From NCBI GenBank assembly GCA_003857395.1, contig RPRC01000139.1:1-19220 (forward strand): a DNA stretch of 19,220 nt. Reading direction: 5' to 3'. The position numbers and the translations under genes are program-made. Below are positions 6,723-15,186 of the stretch, in pieces. The notes below the pieces were generated by a model. The model was not told the DNA's origin. It ran no database searches and saw only the letters and a program-made list of their open reading frames with translations. Numbering within the stretch: position 1 is the stretch's first letter; each line of letters begins with the position of its first letter. The stretch comes from Geobacter sp. (GTDB taxonomy: Bacteria > Desulfobacterota > Desulfuromonadia > Geobacterales > Geobacteraceae).

Positions 6723-7625
6723 TCACCTCAAAAACCTGGCCTTGCCACGAAGATCTTCATTTAGGGGCACCTTGAGTTTACGCGCAACGGACTGATTAAT
6801 AACAAGCTTTGCGCTATCAGCCTCAACAGGCGGAATTTCTGACACCGTCTTCCCGGAAAGAATCTTCACCGCAAGTCCCCCCGCCTGCCTGCCCATTTCG
6901 AATGCATCAATATCCAGCGACATAAGTGCACCAACTTCAAGATACTTGGTTGAGAAAGTACAGACAGGAATCTTGTTTTCCAGAGAATAAAGCATTAGCA
7001 ACTCGATCGTATCAGGCGTTAGAACCGTTGTGTCCGGAATCATCCAGAATGCGTCGATCGCTCCTTTCATGGAAGTAAGCGCGGTCGGAACGAATCTGGA
7101 ATGGTTAACCTCCTTAGCAAGCAGATCTATTTTGGACTCCTTCGAGACGATTTGGGCCCTTTTAACAAATACCGCGCTTTTTTTCGGGTCGAAGAGTAGT
7201 CCGATTCGTCGTGCGGAGGGAAGAACTCTATGGATGGCAGCCAACTGCTTCTCGGGAGAGATAATCATGCTGACTCCGGTGATGTTTCTTTCCTCATTAA
7301 CGATAGCAGAAGGGTTCAGTACCATAAGATATACTATCGGCACATCAGAATAATTCTTTACTTTCTGCAGAGCGTCCATCCCTATCGCAAGAACGAGGTC
7401 CGGCTTTCTCTCAACAAGATATTCGGCCGTTCCGCTACTGTTGCGAAATGTAAAGTTGATTCCGCTAAACTTGTTGCTTATCAGCGACTTAAAGCCGGAA
7501 AGTGCATCGCCATATGGCTTAATATTGTGGTTCTGGACTACAAGAATTTCCTGAGGGACAGCCTCCGGGGCACCAGAAAGATGCAAGAGAATGAGTAGGA
7601 ATATAAGGAGTATTTTCTTGATCAT
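6723..7625 (-). CDS. ABC-type substrate-binding protein (ABC_sub_bind family), probable sensor partner of the kinase
   Basis: A 300-residue exported protein. The N-terminus is a signal peptide (MIKKILLIFLLILLHLSGA, cleavage near 19-25). The body has the pattern of the ABC_sub_bind family (TrpX-like): ILVVQNHNIKPYGDALSGF, PDLVLAIGMDAL, PIVYLMVLNP, NITGVSMI, IGLLFDPKKSA, and a long run ending AGGLAVKILSGK. Family members bind aromatic amino acids or unknown small molecules for uptake. Here no permease or ATPase gene is adjacent. The next gene, 7 nt downstream, is a membrane histidine kinase, so I infer a sensing rather than a transport role. The ATG at 7625 lacks a clear ribosome binding site. 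The gene diverges from a TonB-dependent receptor across a 161-bp region with a dyad. The ligand is unknown. Confidence 0.9.
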   Translation of the reverse strand: MIKKILLIFLLILLHLSGAPEAVPQEILVVQNHNIKPYGDALSGFKSLISNKFSGINFTFRNSSGTAEYLVERKPDLVLAIGMDALQKVKNYSDVPIVYLMVLNPSAIVNEERNITGVSMIISPEKQLAAIHRVLPSARRIGLLFDPKKSAVFVKRAQIVSKESKIDLLAKEVNHSRFVPTALTSMKGAIDAFWMIPDTTVLTPDTIELLMLYSLENKIPVCTFSTKYLEVGALMSLDIDAFEMGRQAGGLAVKILSGKTVSEIPPVEADSAKLVINQSVARKLKVPLNEDLRGKARFLR

Positions 7626-7650
7626 GATTCAGTTCGTATGGACAAATGGT

Positions 7651-7679
7651 TAATGCTTTGCTATGTTTCAAAGCTATTA
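7651..7679. promoter_or_regulatory. dyad in the divergent promoter region
   Basis: TAATGCTTTG (7651-7660) and CAAAGC-T-ATTA (7669-7679) form an inverted repeat around 8 nt, perfect over GCTTTG/CAAAGC and continuing after one inserted T. It sits between the substrate-binding protein gene (minus) and the TonB receptor gene (plus) and could be a shared operator. I see no convincing paired -35/-10 boxes in the 161-bp gap. Confidence 0.4.
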
Positions 7680-7786
7680 AATGTGAACGATTTGCAACGA
7701 AGGAAACTACGGCCTTTGCTTAACAAGCAGGACAGAAGAAAGGGCTGAACATCTGAAGCGCTGACTCTGATTGGGAGTGTATAAAC

Positions 7787-9706
7787 GTGTCAAATTACCC
7801 TGCCTTCATTATGCACATCTATCCTTTAAAAACAAGCCTTCTGTTACTCTGTTTCTGCCTGGGACTTTTCTCCTTCCCTCCCCCTGCCTTGGCGCAGGTT
7901 GACGAAGAGATGGAGATCCTCCAACTCTTTTATCAGGACAATGATCTGGTTGTTTCAGCCACGAGGGCCGAGAAATCAATTTCCCAGGTTGCTGAAAACA
8001 TTGCCATCGTCACGGCCAACGATATTAAAGCAATGAATGCCCATACAGTTGCCGATGTTCTCAGTACCGTTACGGGCGTTCACCTGAGTAATTCAACCGG
8101 CCCCGGAAGCCCAGCGAACCTCACGGTCCAAGGCTCTTCCACCAATCACGTAACCGTCCTCATTGACGGGGTAGTGCAGAACAGCATCAATGAAGGACGC
8201 CCCGAAGTTGGCAGCATGCGGGTACAATATATTGAACGCATTGAAATCATCAAAGGTCCGGCATCTTCCTCTTGGGGGTCCTCCCTCGGCGGCGTCATTA
8301 ATATAATAACGAAGTCACCCGATGAGTCACGAGAGTTCGGCGGAACCATAAGCACCTCAATCGGCAGCAGGAACACCAGTGATTACCAGGGAGAAGTCTC
8401 AGGCAGAGTCGGCACGCTCGGCTACTACCTGGCAGGGGGCGGACTCCTTTCCGACGGACTTCAGCCCCACAGCATGCTGCAAAGCGGTAATTTCTATTGC
8501 AAGTTTCAGTGGCAGCCATCGGACAAGTCTCTCCTTACACTTACCCTCGACTACCTGAACGATTCCCGTGGGGTCGGCGAAATCCCGCCAAACGATGATT
8601 TCCCCATAGGGCTTTCTGTGTTCAACCGGGACAACCGCTTTTCCTCGACCCTTTCCCTGAAACAAACCCTGACTGACGAACTGAGCCTTGACCTGAATTT
8701 CAGAACTTTACAGACAAAGACCGAGATCAAGCTTTCCCCCTACCTCAGCGACGAGGTACTGCAAAATACCAAGGCTGAGGAAAGCACTTTTGGCGGTAGC
8801 GCTCGACTCACCTGGGAGCAGAAATGGCACACCTTGGTTTTCGGCAGCGACTTCGACTTCGGCACCTCCGATTCGCAGCTATTCACTAATGGTTCCCAAC
8901 GCCTCGACAAATGGGCGCTCTTTGTCAACGACACCATGAAAATCGGTCAAATTTCCCTAACCCCTGGCATCCGCTATGACAACACCAGCACCAACGGTGA
9001 CTTCTGGAGCCCAAGCCTGGGCGCCACCTATACCATTGCCGACTCAACCGTTCTCAGGGGCTATATTGCCCGGGGCTTCAGCATCCCACCACTGAGCTTC
9101 ACGGCCGGATCCGGTTTTTTTTCTCTCCCGAATCCCTCCCTGGAAATGGAAAGGGTCTGGTCATACTCGGCAGGCTTTGAATCAGCGGCCCTCAAGTACA
9201 TCCTGTTAAAGACCACCTATTTCCGCCATGACGTCTCGGATGCCCTGACCACAGTTTCCTTGCCGGATGGTTTCTTCATGATTGTCAATGCCGGCAAGCA
9301 ACGACGGGAAGGGGTCGAGGTAGAGCTAAAAACCACACCAGTGTACAACCTGTCGCTCACCGGCGGCTTTACCTTCATCAACGCCAAGGACAAAACAACA
9401 GGAGAAGTCATAAAAAACATACCCCGCTATTCCTATGAGATTGGGGTACAATACGACAACAGTCGCATTATCGAGGCACTCCTCAAGGGTCGCTACATCG
9501 ACTGGAACGCAATTCCCGAAGCAGAGGGGAAATACGATGCTCTGATCTGGGATCTCAATCTTTCGAAAGAGTTCAATCTCTCAGGCGATATAACAGCAGA
9601 AGTATTCTTCACTGCCCACAATCTTTTCAACGGAGCCCAGTACGCCTTTTCTTTCTACCAGAACCCGCGGCGCTGGTTCGAAGGGGGCATCCGTTTCGCC
9701 TTCTAA
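7787..9706 (+). CDS. TonB-dependent outer-membrane receptor
   Basis: A 639-residue outer-membrane importer for a large or scarce ligand (siderophore, cobalamin or similar), powered by TonB. The GTG start at 7787 follows GGGAG with 9-nt spacing and gives a signal peptide cut after PPPALA (36). A TonB-box-like segment (DLVVSATR, 53-60) precedes the plug domain (about 65-180), which has IAIVTANDI, VADVLSTVTGV, VTVLIDGVV, IERIEIIKGPAS and SLGGVINIITK. The rest is a beta barrel with alternating strands, ending in the typical terminal phenylalanine (GGIRFAF). The length is close to BtuB-type receptors, but the ligand cannot be read from sequence. It is divergent from the substrate-binding protein/kinase pair, which may control it, and 34 nt upstream of the SGNH-hydrolase lipoprotein. 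Confidence 0.95.
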   Translation: MSNYPAFIMHIYPLKTSLLLLCFCLGLFSFPPPALAQVDEEMEILQLFYQDNDLVVSATRAEKSISQVAENIAIVTANDIKAMNAHTVADVLSTVTGVHLSNSTGPGSPANLTVQGSSTNHVTVLIDGVVQNSINEGRPEVGSMRVQYIERIEIIKGPASSSWGSSLGGVINIITKSPDESREFGGTISTSIGSRNTSDYQGEVSGRVGTLGYYLAGGGLLSDGLQPHSMLQSGNFYCKFQWQPSDKSLLTLTLDYLNDSRGVGEIPPNDDFPIGLSVFNRDNRFSSTLSLKQTLTDELSLDLNFRTLQTKTEIKLSPYLSDEVLQNTKAEESTFGGSARLTWEQKWHTLVFGSDFDFGTSDSQLFTNGSQRLDKWALFVNDTMKIGQISLTPGIRYDNTSTNGDFWSPSLGATYTIADSTVLRGYIARGFSIPPLSFTAGSGFFSLPNPSLEMERVWSYSAGFESAALKYILLKTTYFRHDVSDALTTVSLPDGFFMIVNAGKQRREGVEVELKTTPVYNLSLTGGFTFINAKDKTTGEVIKNIPRYSYEIGVQYDNSRIIEALLKGRYIDWNAIPEAEGKYDALIWDLNLSKEFNLSGDITAEVFFTAHNLFNGAQYAFSFYQNPRRWFEGGIRFAF

Positions 9707-9740
9707 GTGAGCGTATGAAAGCAATCCGGAGATCGATACC

Positions 9741-10343
9741 ATGAAGATACTGCTCAACTGTTTTTTCCCGGCCCTGCTGATCGCCGCCTGTCACTCAGCC
9801 CCCCGACTCAAGGAACTTCCACCGAGCGCCGTTGTGCTGGCTTTTGGCGATAGCCTGACTTATGGCACGGGAGCGTTACCCGATCAAAGTTATCCGGCTG
9901 TCCTTCAGAAGCTCATCTCCCGGACCGTGATCAACGCAGGAGTTCCGGGAGAAACCACCGCGGAAGGTCTTGCCCGACTGCCGCAATTCCTCGACAAATA
10001 CCGCCCTGCAGTTGTCCTGCTCTGCCTGGGAGCCAATGACATGCTGCGTGGACTTGGCGAGGAAACTGCCGCGGAAAACCTCAAAGAAATGATTCGCATG
10101 GTGAAGAGACAGGATTCGCAGGTAGTGCTGATTGGCGTCCCCAAGCCGAATCTGCTCGTATCCACACCAAAATTCTACCGCCAGATCGCCGAAGAGTTCT
10201 CCCTTCCGTACCTGGAGAATACCATGCGCGATGTCCTGAAAAAGGACTCTCTCAAGTCGGACTTTATTCACCCGAATGCCAAGGGCTACCGGAAACTTGC
10301 GGAAGGAATTGCCCTATTCCTGCGGAAATCTGGTGCCTTGTAG
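9741..10343 (+). CDS. SGNH-hydrolase lipoprotein (arylesterase/lysophospholipase-like)
   Basis: A 200-residue GDSL-type esterase. All catalytic blocks are present: block I FGDSLTYG with nucleophile S38, block II glycine in NAGVPGETT (about 65-73), block III GAND with N99, and block V DFIH with D174 and H177. This matches the TesA/arylesterase subgroup in size and motif spacing. The N-terminus MKILLNCFFPALLIAAC ends in a lipobox (IAAC) with C17, so the protein is probably a periplasm-facing lipoprotein. The substrate (lipid, acylated glycan or ester ligand) is unknown. GGAG lies 9 nt from the ATG. With a 34-nt gap after the TonB receptor and 47 nt before the methyltransferase gene, it is likely in the same operon. 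It could modify the imported ligand or the outer membrane, which is speculation. Confidence 0.93.
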   Translation: MKILLNCFFPALLIAACHSAPRLKELPPSAVVLAFGDSLTYGTGALPDQSYPAVLQKLISRTVINAGVPGETTAEGLARLPQFLDKYRPAVVLLCLGANDMLRGLGEETAAENLKEMIRMVKRQDSQVVLIGVPKPNLLVSTPKFYRQIAEEFSLPYLENTMRDVLKKDSLKSDFIHPNAKGYRKLAEGIALFLRKSGAL

Positions 10344-10390
10344 GGAATCATGGAGCGTTCCGGTTTTCCATTCCAGACTCCAATACTTTC

Positions 10391-11470
10391 ATGAAAAAAT
10401 GTAGCATGGTACCAGCCTTCCACCCCAGCCTTTCACCCGACCAGACCGAAAAAAACCTTTCCTCCCTGCTCGTGCGTGGGCAAATTCATGATTCTGCCCT
10501 GAACAGGGATATCGAACGTCTCGACGAGCGATTCCGGAGCTACTGCGCCTACTACCCCCATGGTCTCTGGGCCCCCGGTCTTGTCATAACTGGTGAGATG
10601 CGAGGATGCACCGAACAGTATCTGCCCATGGCCGAAATACGCTCTGCCTTCCGTAGCTTCTTTTCCCTGGCACTCCGCTATCCATTATCAGCCGAGAGCA
10701 GTCCCATTCAAGAAGCAACAAATTGGCTCGACTTGCTACAGCGCCTCCGCCTTTCGCGGGATTCAGTCAATCCGGCGACCCTCCTGAAGAAATTAGGCAC
10801 TGACGAATCTGGCCGAATCGGCTTCCTCTTTAACACATTACTGCCGCATCATCATGGCGGCTGCTTTCTCCGCTACCCGGAACAGTTACGTTTCCTGGAG
10901 AGCTGGCTCAGGCGAAGAAAAACCAACCTCTCCGAAGAGGTCAGGGGTCTTGATGCAGCCTGCGGAGCCGGTGAAGGAACCTATGACCTTGCCAGGCTGT
11001 TACTGAAATGCGGAATCCCTTCACGCCAGCAACAGATACATGGCAGTTCCCTGGAACCACTGGAAGTCTTCACGGCAGCACATGGTTACTTTCCTCATGA
11101 CCCGGAAAGACAGAAGCGTTTTCGGACCTTCGCGGAACCGCTTTTCACCGCTCACGCCACCGGTAACATGCTCTTCTTTCAAGACAATATCATGCGACAC
11201 CCTAGACAAGACGAAAAACCCTATGACATTATCCTATGTAATGGCCTTCTCGGAGGCCCTTTTCTTCATGGGGAGGAGATGCTGACGAATGCGATAACTG
11301 CTTTGGCGAAACGACTCAAGGTGGGAGGAGTACTCCTGGCTGCGGACAGATTTCATGGGGGATGGAAGAAGGAAAACCCTCCGACACGTATCGTGGAGCT
11401 CATGCGACGGATCGGTCTTGAGGTTCATCACGGGAAATATGGTATTGCTGCTGAAAAAAAAGTTGGCTGA
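10391..11470 (+). CDS. CheR-like SAM-dependent methyltransferase
   Basis: A 359-residue soluble protein. The C-terminal half is a Rossmann methyltransferase: motif I LDAACGAGEG (187-196), a post-I acidic segment (GSSLEPLEVFTAA), and PYDIILCNGLLGGPFLH (277-293), equivalent to the CheR motif FDVIFCRNVLIYF. KRLKVGGVLLAADRF follows, in the place of the late strand before motif post-III. Such proteins methylate glutamate in chemoreceptors (CheR) or small molecules. The N-terminal 180 residues match nothing I recognise and contain no CheR N-terminal signature, so the substrate is open. There is no clear ribosome binding site before the ATG; the gene lies 47 nt after the SGNH-hydrolase gene and probably shares its transcript. 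No chemotaxis genes are near, which argues against a dedicated chemoreceptor role. Confidence 0.8.
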   Translation: MKKCSMVPAFHPSLSPDQTEKNLSSLLVRGQIHDSALNRDIERLDERFRSYCAYYPHGLWAPGLVITGEMRGCTEQYLPMAEIRSAFRSFFSLALRYPLSAESSPIQEATNWLDLLQRLRLSRDSVNPATLLKKLGTDESGRIGFLFNTLLPHHHGGCFLRYPEQLRFLESWLRRRKTNLSEEVRGLDAACGAGEGTYDLARLLLKCGIPSRQQQIHGSSLEPLEVFTAAHGYFPHDPERQKRFRTFAEPLFTAHATGNMLFFQDNIMRHPRQDEKPYDIILCNGLLGGPFLHGEEMLTNAITALAKRLKVGGVLLAADRFHGGWKKENPPTRIVELMRRIGLEVHHGKYGIAAEKKVG

Positions 11471-11482
11471 TCAGTACGGGGT

Positions 11483-11534
11483 GTTGTAGGGGAAGGTCCC
11501 TGTGCCTGCCCCAGTCAAGGGCACCCACGGGGGG
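11483..11534. repeat. degenerate GC-rich repeat
   Basis: The stretch GTAGGGGAAGGTCCCTGTGC followed by CTGCCC and AAGGGCACCCACGGGG resembles a class of dispersed palindromic bacterial repeats that read like 'GTAGGGGCAGGCCCCTGTGCCTGCCC' broken by decay. GTGCC (11502-11506) and GGCAC (11520-11524) can form a hairpin. It lies just after the methyltransferase stop. The identification is from memory of pattern, not a search. Confidence 0.35.
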
Positions 11535-11578
11535 TTAGAATCATCATCTGTCAAGAGGAAGGGGGTATTCTGTCCGCC

Positions 11579-11682
11579 AATTTTGATGGCCTCGTAAAAA
11601 GTCATTCCCCCGTCCTTGACTCCGGTCTATACGCCCGCAAGTGGGGAGGGAACTGTTTGGAGAATTTGCGAGACCATCAATT
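11579..11682. repeat. imperfect inverted-repeat element (MITE- or REP-like)
   Basis: TTGATGGCCTCGTAAA (11583-11598) and the reverse complement of 11665-11680 (TTGATGGTCTCGCAAA) match at 14 of 16 positions. The enclosed 66 bp contain a CCCCCG/GGGGAGG pair that can fold back. The element fills the gap between the convergent methyltransferase and gpmI genes. It could be a miniature mobile element, a palindromic repeat, or a bidirectional terminator without a T-tract. Copies elsewhere in the genome would decide. Confidence 0.5.
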
Positions 11683-11698
11683 TCAGACTAGTGGAAAA

Positions 11699-13234
11699 CT
11701 ACCCTACCAGGAGGCTTGAGCCGGTCATCTCCGCCGGTTTCGGGATACCGAGAATATCGAGCACGGTGGGAGCAATATCGGCAAGAACTCCGGAACGCAG
11801 GTGAAGCCCCGTTCCCGCATCACCAACCAGAACAAAGGGAACCGGGTTACAGGTATGGGCGGTGTGGGGATTGCCGTTTTCGTCAACCATGCTCTCGGCA
11901 TTCCCATGATCCGCCGTAATAAGCAGGCTTCCTCCCTGAGAAAGGACCTTGTCAACTACGACTCCCACACACTGATCAACTGCTGATATGGCCTTTTCCA
12001 CCGCTTCCAGAAATCCTGTATGACCGACCATGTCAGGGTTTGCAAAATTCAAGACAATGAAATCGAAGCGCTTTTCATCCAACCGCCCGACCAGTTCCGA
12101 CGTTACCTGATAAACACTCATTTCCGGTTTCAGATCGTAGGTGGCAACTTCTTTCGGGGATGGAATAAGTATCCGCTCTTCACCCGGAAACGGAACTTCA
12201 TTCCCTCCGTTAAAGAAAAAGGTTACGTGGGCATACTTTTCCGTTTCCGCTATCCGCAGCTGACGGAGGCCTGCTTTGCTGACCACCTCACCAAGAATGT
12301 TTTTCAGCTCCTCAGGGGCAAAGGCTACCGGCAGACCAAAGGTCTCATCATATTCCGTCATGCAGACGTAAGAGGAAAACTTTGGCCTGAATACCGGCGA
12401 GAACCCCGTAAAAGCGGAATCCGTTAAAGTCCTGGTTATTTCACGAGCCCGGTCGGACCTGAAATTAAAGAAGATGAAACCATCTCCGTCCCGGATCGTG
12501 CCGACGGGACCGTCCTGGTCGCAGACCACAGAAGGAACCACAAATTCATCATTTATGCCCTGCTCGTAATTTTTTTCAAGTGCCATTAGTGCGGTTTCAG
12601 TAGCATTTCCTTCTCCGAGCGCCATCGCATTAAACGCCTTCTCAACCCTTTCCCAGCGATTATCCCTGTCCATGACATAGTAACGTCCCATGATGGTGGC
12701 AATCCGGCCGACCCCGATTTTTTTCATTTCCTCTTCGAGGGACAAAATGTATTCGGCAGCACTCTTGGGCGGAGTGTCGCGGCCATCGAGGAAACAGTGG
12801 ACAAACACTTCCTTGATTCCTTCCTGGCGGGCGAGCTGGAGGAGTGCATAGAGATGCGTATTGTGGGAGTGGACCCCCCCATCGGAAACAAGACCTGCAA
12901 GATGAATCCGGCCTCCGGAGGCGCGGGTTTTCTTCAGGCAGTCCAGCAAGACGGGATTACGGAAAAAAGAGCCGTCAGTAATGGCCTTCGTGATCCGGGT
13001 CAGATCCTGGTAAACGATACGGCCCGCCCCGATATTGAGATGACCCACTTCCGAGTTTCCCATCTGTCCTTCGGGAAGCCCCACTGCCATGCCCGACGCC
13101 TGCAATTCCGCAAACGGATACTCTCGGCAAAGTCTGCCCATGACCGGCGGATTTGCCAGAGCTATGGCATTGTTTTCTCGGTGTGGGCTGAGACCCCAGC
13201 CGTCAAGAATCATCAGAAGCAGCGGTTTCGACAT
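11699..13234 (-). CDS. gpmI: 2,3-bisphosphoglycerate-independent phosphoglycerate mutase
   Basis: This enzyme interconverts 3- and 2-phosphoglycerate in glycolysis and gluconeogenesis without a bisphosphoglycerate cofactor, using a phosphoserine intermediate and two manganese ions. The 511-residue length is standard. The N-terminal metal site LLMILDGWG (D11) and the catalytic serine S61 in [15 protein letters not shown] are present, as are the substrate-domain motif [11 protein letters not shown] and the C-terminal metal-binding segments NPDMVGHTG and TADHGNAE, followed by HTAHT. The ATG follows GGAGG with about 5-nt spacing. It is the last gene of the minus-strand obgE operon, 77 nt after the LapAB-like gene. 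In that gap GGCAC/GTGCC can form a small hairpin. The inverted-repeat element downstream may end the transcript. Confidence 0.97.
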   Translation of the reverse strand: MSKPLLLMILDGWGLSPHRENNAIALANPPVMGRLCREYPFAELQASGMAVGLPEGQMGNSEVGHLNIGAGRIVYQDLTRITKAITDGSFFRNPVLLDCLKKTRASGGRIHLAGLVSDGGVHSHNTHLYALLQLARQEGIKEVFVHCFLDGRDTPPKSAAEYILSLEEEMKKIGVGRIATIMGRYYVMDRDNRWERVEKAFNAMALGEGNATETALMALEKNYEQGINDEFVVPSVVCDQDGPVGTIRDGDGFIFFNFRSDRAREITRTLTDSAFTGFSPVFRPKFSSYVCMTEYDETFGLPVAFAPEELKNILGEVVSKAGLRQLRIAETEKYAHVTFFFNGGNEVPFPGEERILIPSPKEVATYDLKPEMSVYQVTSELVGRLDEKRFDFIVLNFANPDMVGHTGFLEAVEKAISAVDQCVGVVVDKVLSQGGSLLITADHGNAESMVDENGNPHTAHTCNPVPFVLVGDAGTGLHLRSGVLADIAPTVLDILGIPKPAEMTGSSLLVG

Positions 13235-13311
13235 TGTTCCTCCAGGGAACTGGCACTATCCGAGGACATCAGGAAGGTGCCACGATGAAGTGCGCGGGCC
13301 GGCGTAAAAGA

Positions 13312-14661
13312 TTAGACGGGAAAGACTACCGTTTCAAAGGGTTTTGCCGCATCGAGATCGGCACAGGCTTTCATTGCAAAGGAATCCCAGGTGCCGCAGG
13401 TCGGACAGCAGGAGGTCCATTCGATCTGCTCATGTCCACACACCCTGCAACCGAAGGGGATGCGATGGGTTTTCCCTATTCCAAGCGCTTTTCGATATTC
13501 TTTGACTGCTTCCTCAAGGTCGTCGGTGCGCCGATAGGCCTCTGCCAGGAGTATGTGAAGACTGGGGAAATCAACTCCGCTTGCAACGATGGCTTTCAAG
13601 TGAATCAGCGCTTCGTCAGCCATCAACATTCGGATGCAGAGTTTACCGTAAAACAGGCGGAGGATTAAATCATGAGGATTATCGTGAATACTCCGCTTAT
13701 AAAAGTTCACCAGTGCCGCAATCGTTCCAGGCTCTTCCTGGCAAAAGTACAGATCCTCCAGTTTGATGAGAAAGATCGGATGGCGCAGCTCCTGAAAAGC
13801 CTTTTTTAGAAGATTCGCAGCCTCCTCAACTTTGCCTTCCAGTTTGAGAGCTTCCGCAAGGGAAACGTTGGCTGGGATGAACTGAGGGATTTCGCTAACG
13901 ATCTCCCTCAGTTCAGAGGTTGATTTTTCGGTGGCGCCCAAGGCAAGAGAGAGCCTTGCACACTCGTAGCGAAGAAAAAGCAGCCGCTCAGCTTCCGGAG
14001 CCTGCCTTTCAGGCGGCATCAGCTTCAGGTAGCTTTTCTGTAACTCGAACGCTTCTCTCCAGGCTCCCTGGCGTCGATAGAGATCGCGCAAGCCGGCCAG
14101 GGCACGGCGGTTCGAAGTATCCAGGGAAAGAATCCGGTGGTAAAGATCCACGGCATTTTTGCTATCTCCCTTCAGCTCGAATACGGAGGCAATCCTGAAA
14201 AGCAGTTCGAGATTATTCTCATCCAGTTCCCGTGCCTTGCCGAGATACTTCAGTGTTACGTCAACATTTCCCTCCTGCTCAGCCAGTTCCGCCAATGCAG
14301 AGTAGACAGGCGCACTGAAGGGATCTTTTTCCAGGGCCTTCTCCAATAGAAACCTTGCTCTCTTCAAGTCTCCTGCGCGAAGGGTCACAAGCCCCTGTCT
14401 GAGGTTTTCTTCAGATTCCCTGATGCCCCTGGTTCGGCGTCCTATTCTCCAGTTCAGGAGTCTCAATTTGCCGAATCCCACAAGATTGGAGCAAACAACA
14501 ATCAGGGCACCGGCAAGTAAAGAGATAAGAACCAGAAGCGGAACAGTTGTCTCGAAAACACCATTGGGCAGGGAAATCGTGATATTTTCTTTATTGAGGA
14601 AAGAAAAGTAGAGATACACGGCAAACAGCAGGATAGACAGAAAGAAAGACTTCAGGAACAT
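13312..14661 (-). CDS. LapA-LapB (YciM)-like fusion: membrane anchor, TPR repeats, rubredoxin-type zinc domain
   Basis: A 449-residue inner-membrane protein. Residues 1-75 have two membrane segments (about 4-22 and 40-62) separated by NKENITISLPNGVFETTVPL and followed by a basic stretch. This is the layout of the LapA/DUF1049 domain. Residues 80-395 are TPR repeats (for example AGDLKRARFLLEKALEKDP and GDSKNAVDLYHRILSLD). The C-terminus (about 400-428) has CRVCGHEQIEWTSCCPTCG, with C405, C408, C419 and C422 as metal ligands, matching the rubredoxin-like domain of LapB/YciM. In E. coli lapA and lapB are neighbouring genes; LapB steers FtsH-dependent LpxC turnover and so LPS level. Here both parts are one chain. 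The ATG follows GAGGTG with about 7-nt spacing. A role in LPS control is inferred from architecture. Confidence 0.85.
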   Translation of the reverse strand: MFLKSFFLSILLFAVYLYFSFLNKENITISLPNGVFETTVPLLVLISLLAGALIVVCSNLVGFGKLRLLNWRIGRRTRGIRESEENLRQGLVTLRAGDLKRARFLLEKALEKDPFSAPVYSALAELAEQEGNVDVTLKYLGKARELDENNLELLFRIASVFELKGDSKNAVDLYHRILSLDTSNRRALAGLRDLYRRQGAWREAFELQKSYLKLMPPERQAPEAERLLFLRYECARLSLALGATEKSTSELREIVSEIPQFIPANVSLAEALKLEGKVEEAANLLKKAFQELRHPIFLIKLEDLYFCQEEPGTIAALVNFYKRSIHDNPHDLILRLFYGKLCIRMLMADEALIHLKAIVASGVDFPSLHILLAEAYRRTDDLEEAVKEYRKALGIGKTHRIPFGCRVCGHEQIEWTSCCPTCGTWDSFAMKACADLDAAKPFETVVFPV

Positions 14662-14724
14662 GGAATCACCTCGCCGGGAAGGAATGAGCCGGGCAAGCGC
14701 TCAAACGGGTTCAGAAGAAACCCG

Positions 14725-15186
14725 TCAGTGATGATAGGGCTCTCGATTCAGGATGGTAAAACCCCGGTACAATTGTTCCAGGAGAAATACCCGCACCATC
14801 TGATGGGTGAACGTCATACGCGAAAGAGCAATCATTGTATCTGCCCGTGAACGGAACTCCTGAGAAAAACCGTATGCCCCGCCAACGGCAAAGACTAGTT
14901 CGGGTACCGCGGCATCACGGCTTCTGCCGAGAAAATCGGCGAATTCCGGAGAACTCATCACTGTCCCCTTTTCATCAAGCAGGACCAGTCGAGCGTTTTT
15001 CGGCACCAGCTTCGACAGCCGGTCACACTCTCGCTCCCGCAGGGTTTCTTCCGCGGCACCTTTTTCTTCCCTCGCCTCAAGGACTTCCAAGGGCATATAG
15101 CGTCTGATACGGGAGGAATATTCCTCGATCCCTTCCCGCACCCAATCCTGCTGGGTCTTACCGACCCAAAGGACTTTCAGTCTCAC
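14725..15186 (-). CDS. rlmH: 23S rRNA (pseudouridine1915-N3)-methyltransferase RlmH
   Basis: A 153-residue SPOUT-class methyltransferase that methylates pseudouridine 1915 in helix 69 of 23S rRNA on assembled 70S ribosomes, using SAM. The sequence is full length, from MRLKVLWVGK to the family-typical C-terminus YRGFTILNREPYHH. VGGAYGF (101-107) forms the knotted SAM site, and LSRMTFTHQMVR the conserved following helix. The GTG start at 15186 overlaps the rsfS stop (GTGA), implying translational coupling; there is little independent ribosome binding site. The rsfS-rlmH pair is a widespread arrangement. Confidence 0.96.
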   Translation of the reverse strand: MRLKVLWVGKTQQDWVREGIEEYSSRIRRYMPLEVLEAREEKGAAEETLRERECDRLSKLVPKNARLVLLDEKGTVMSSPEFADFLGRSRDAAVPELVFAVGGAYGFSQEFRSRADTMIALSRMTFTHQMVRVFLLEQLYRGFTILNREPYHH

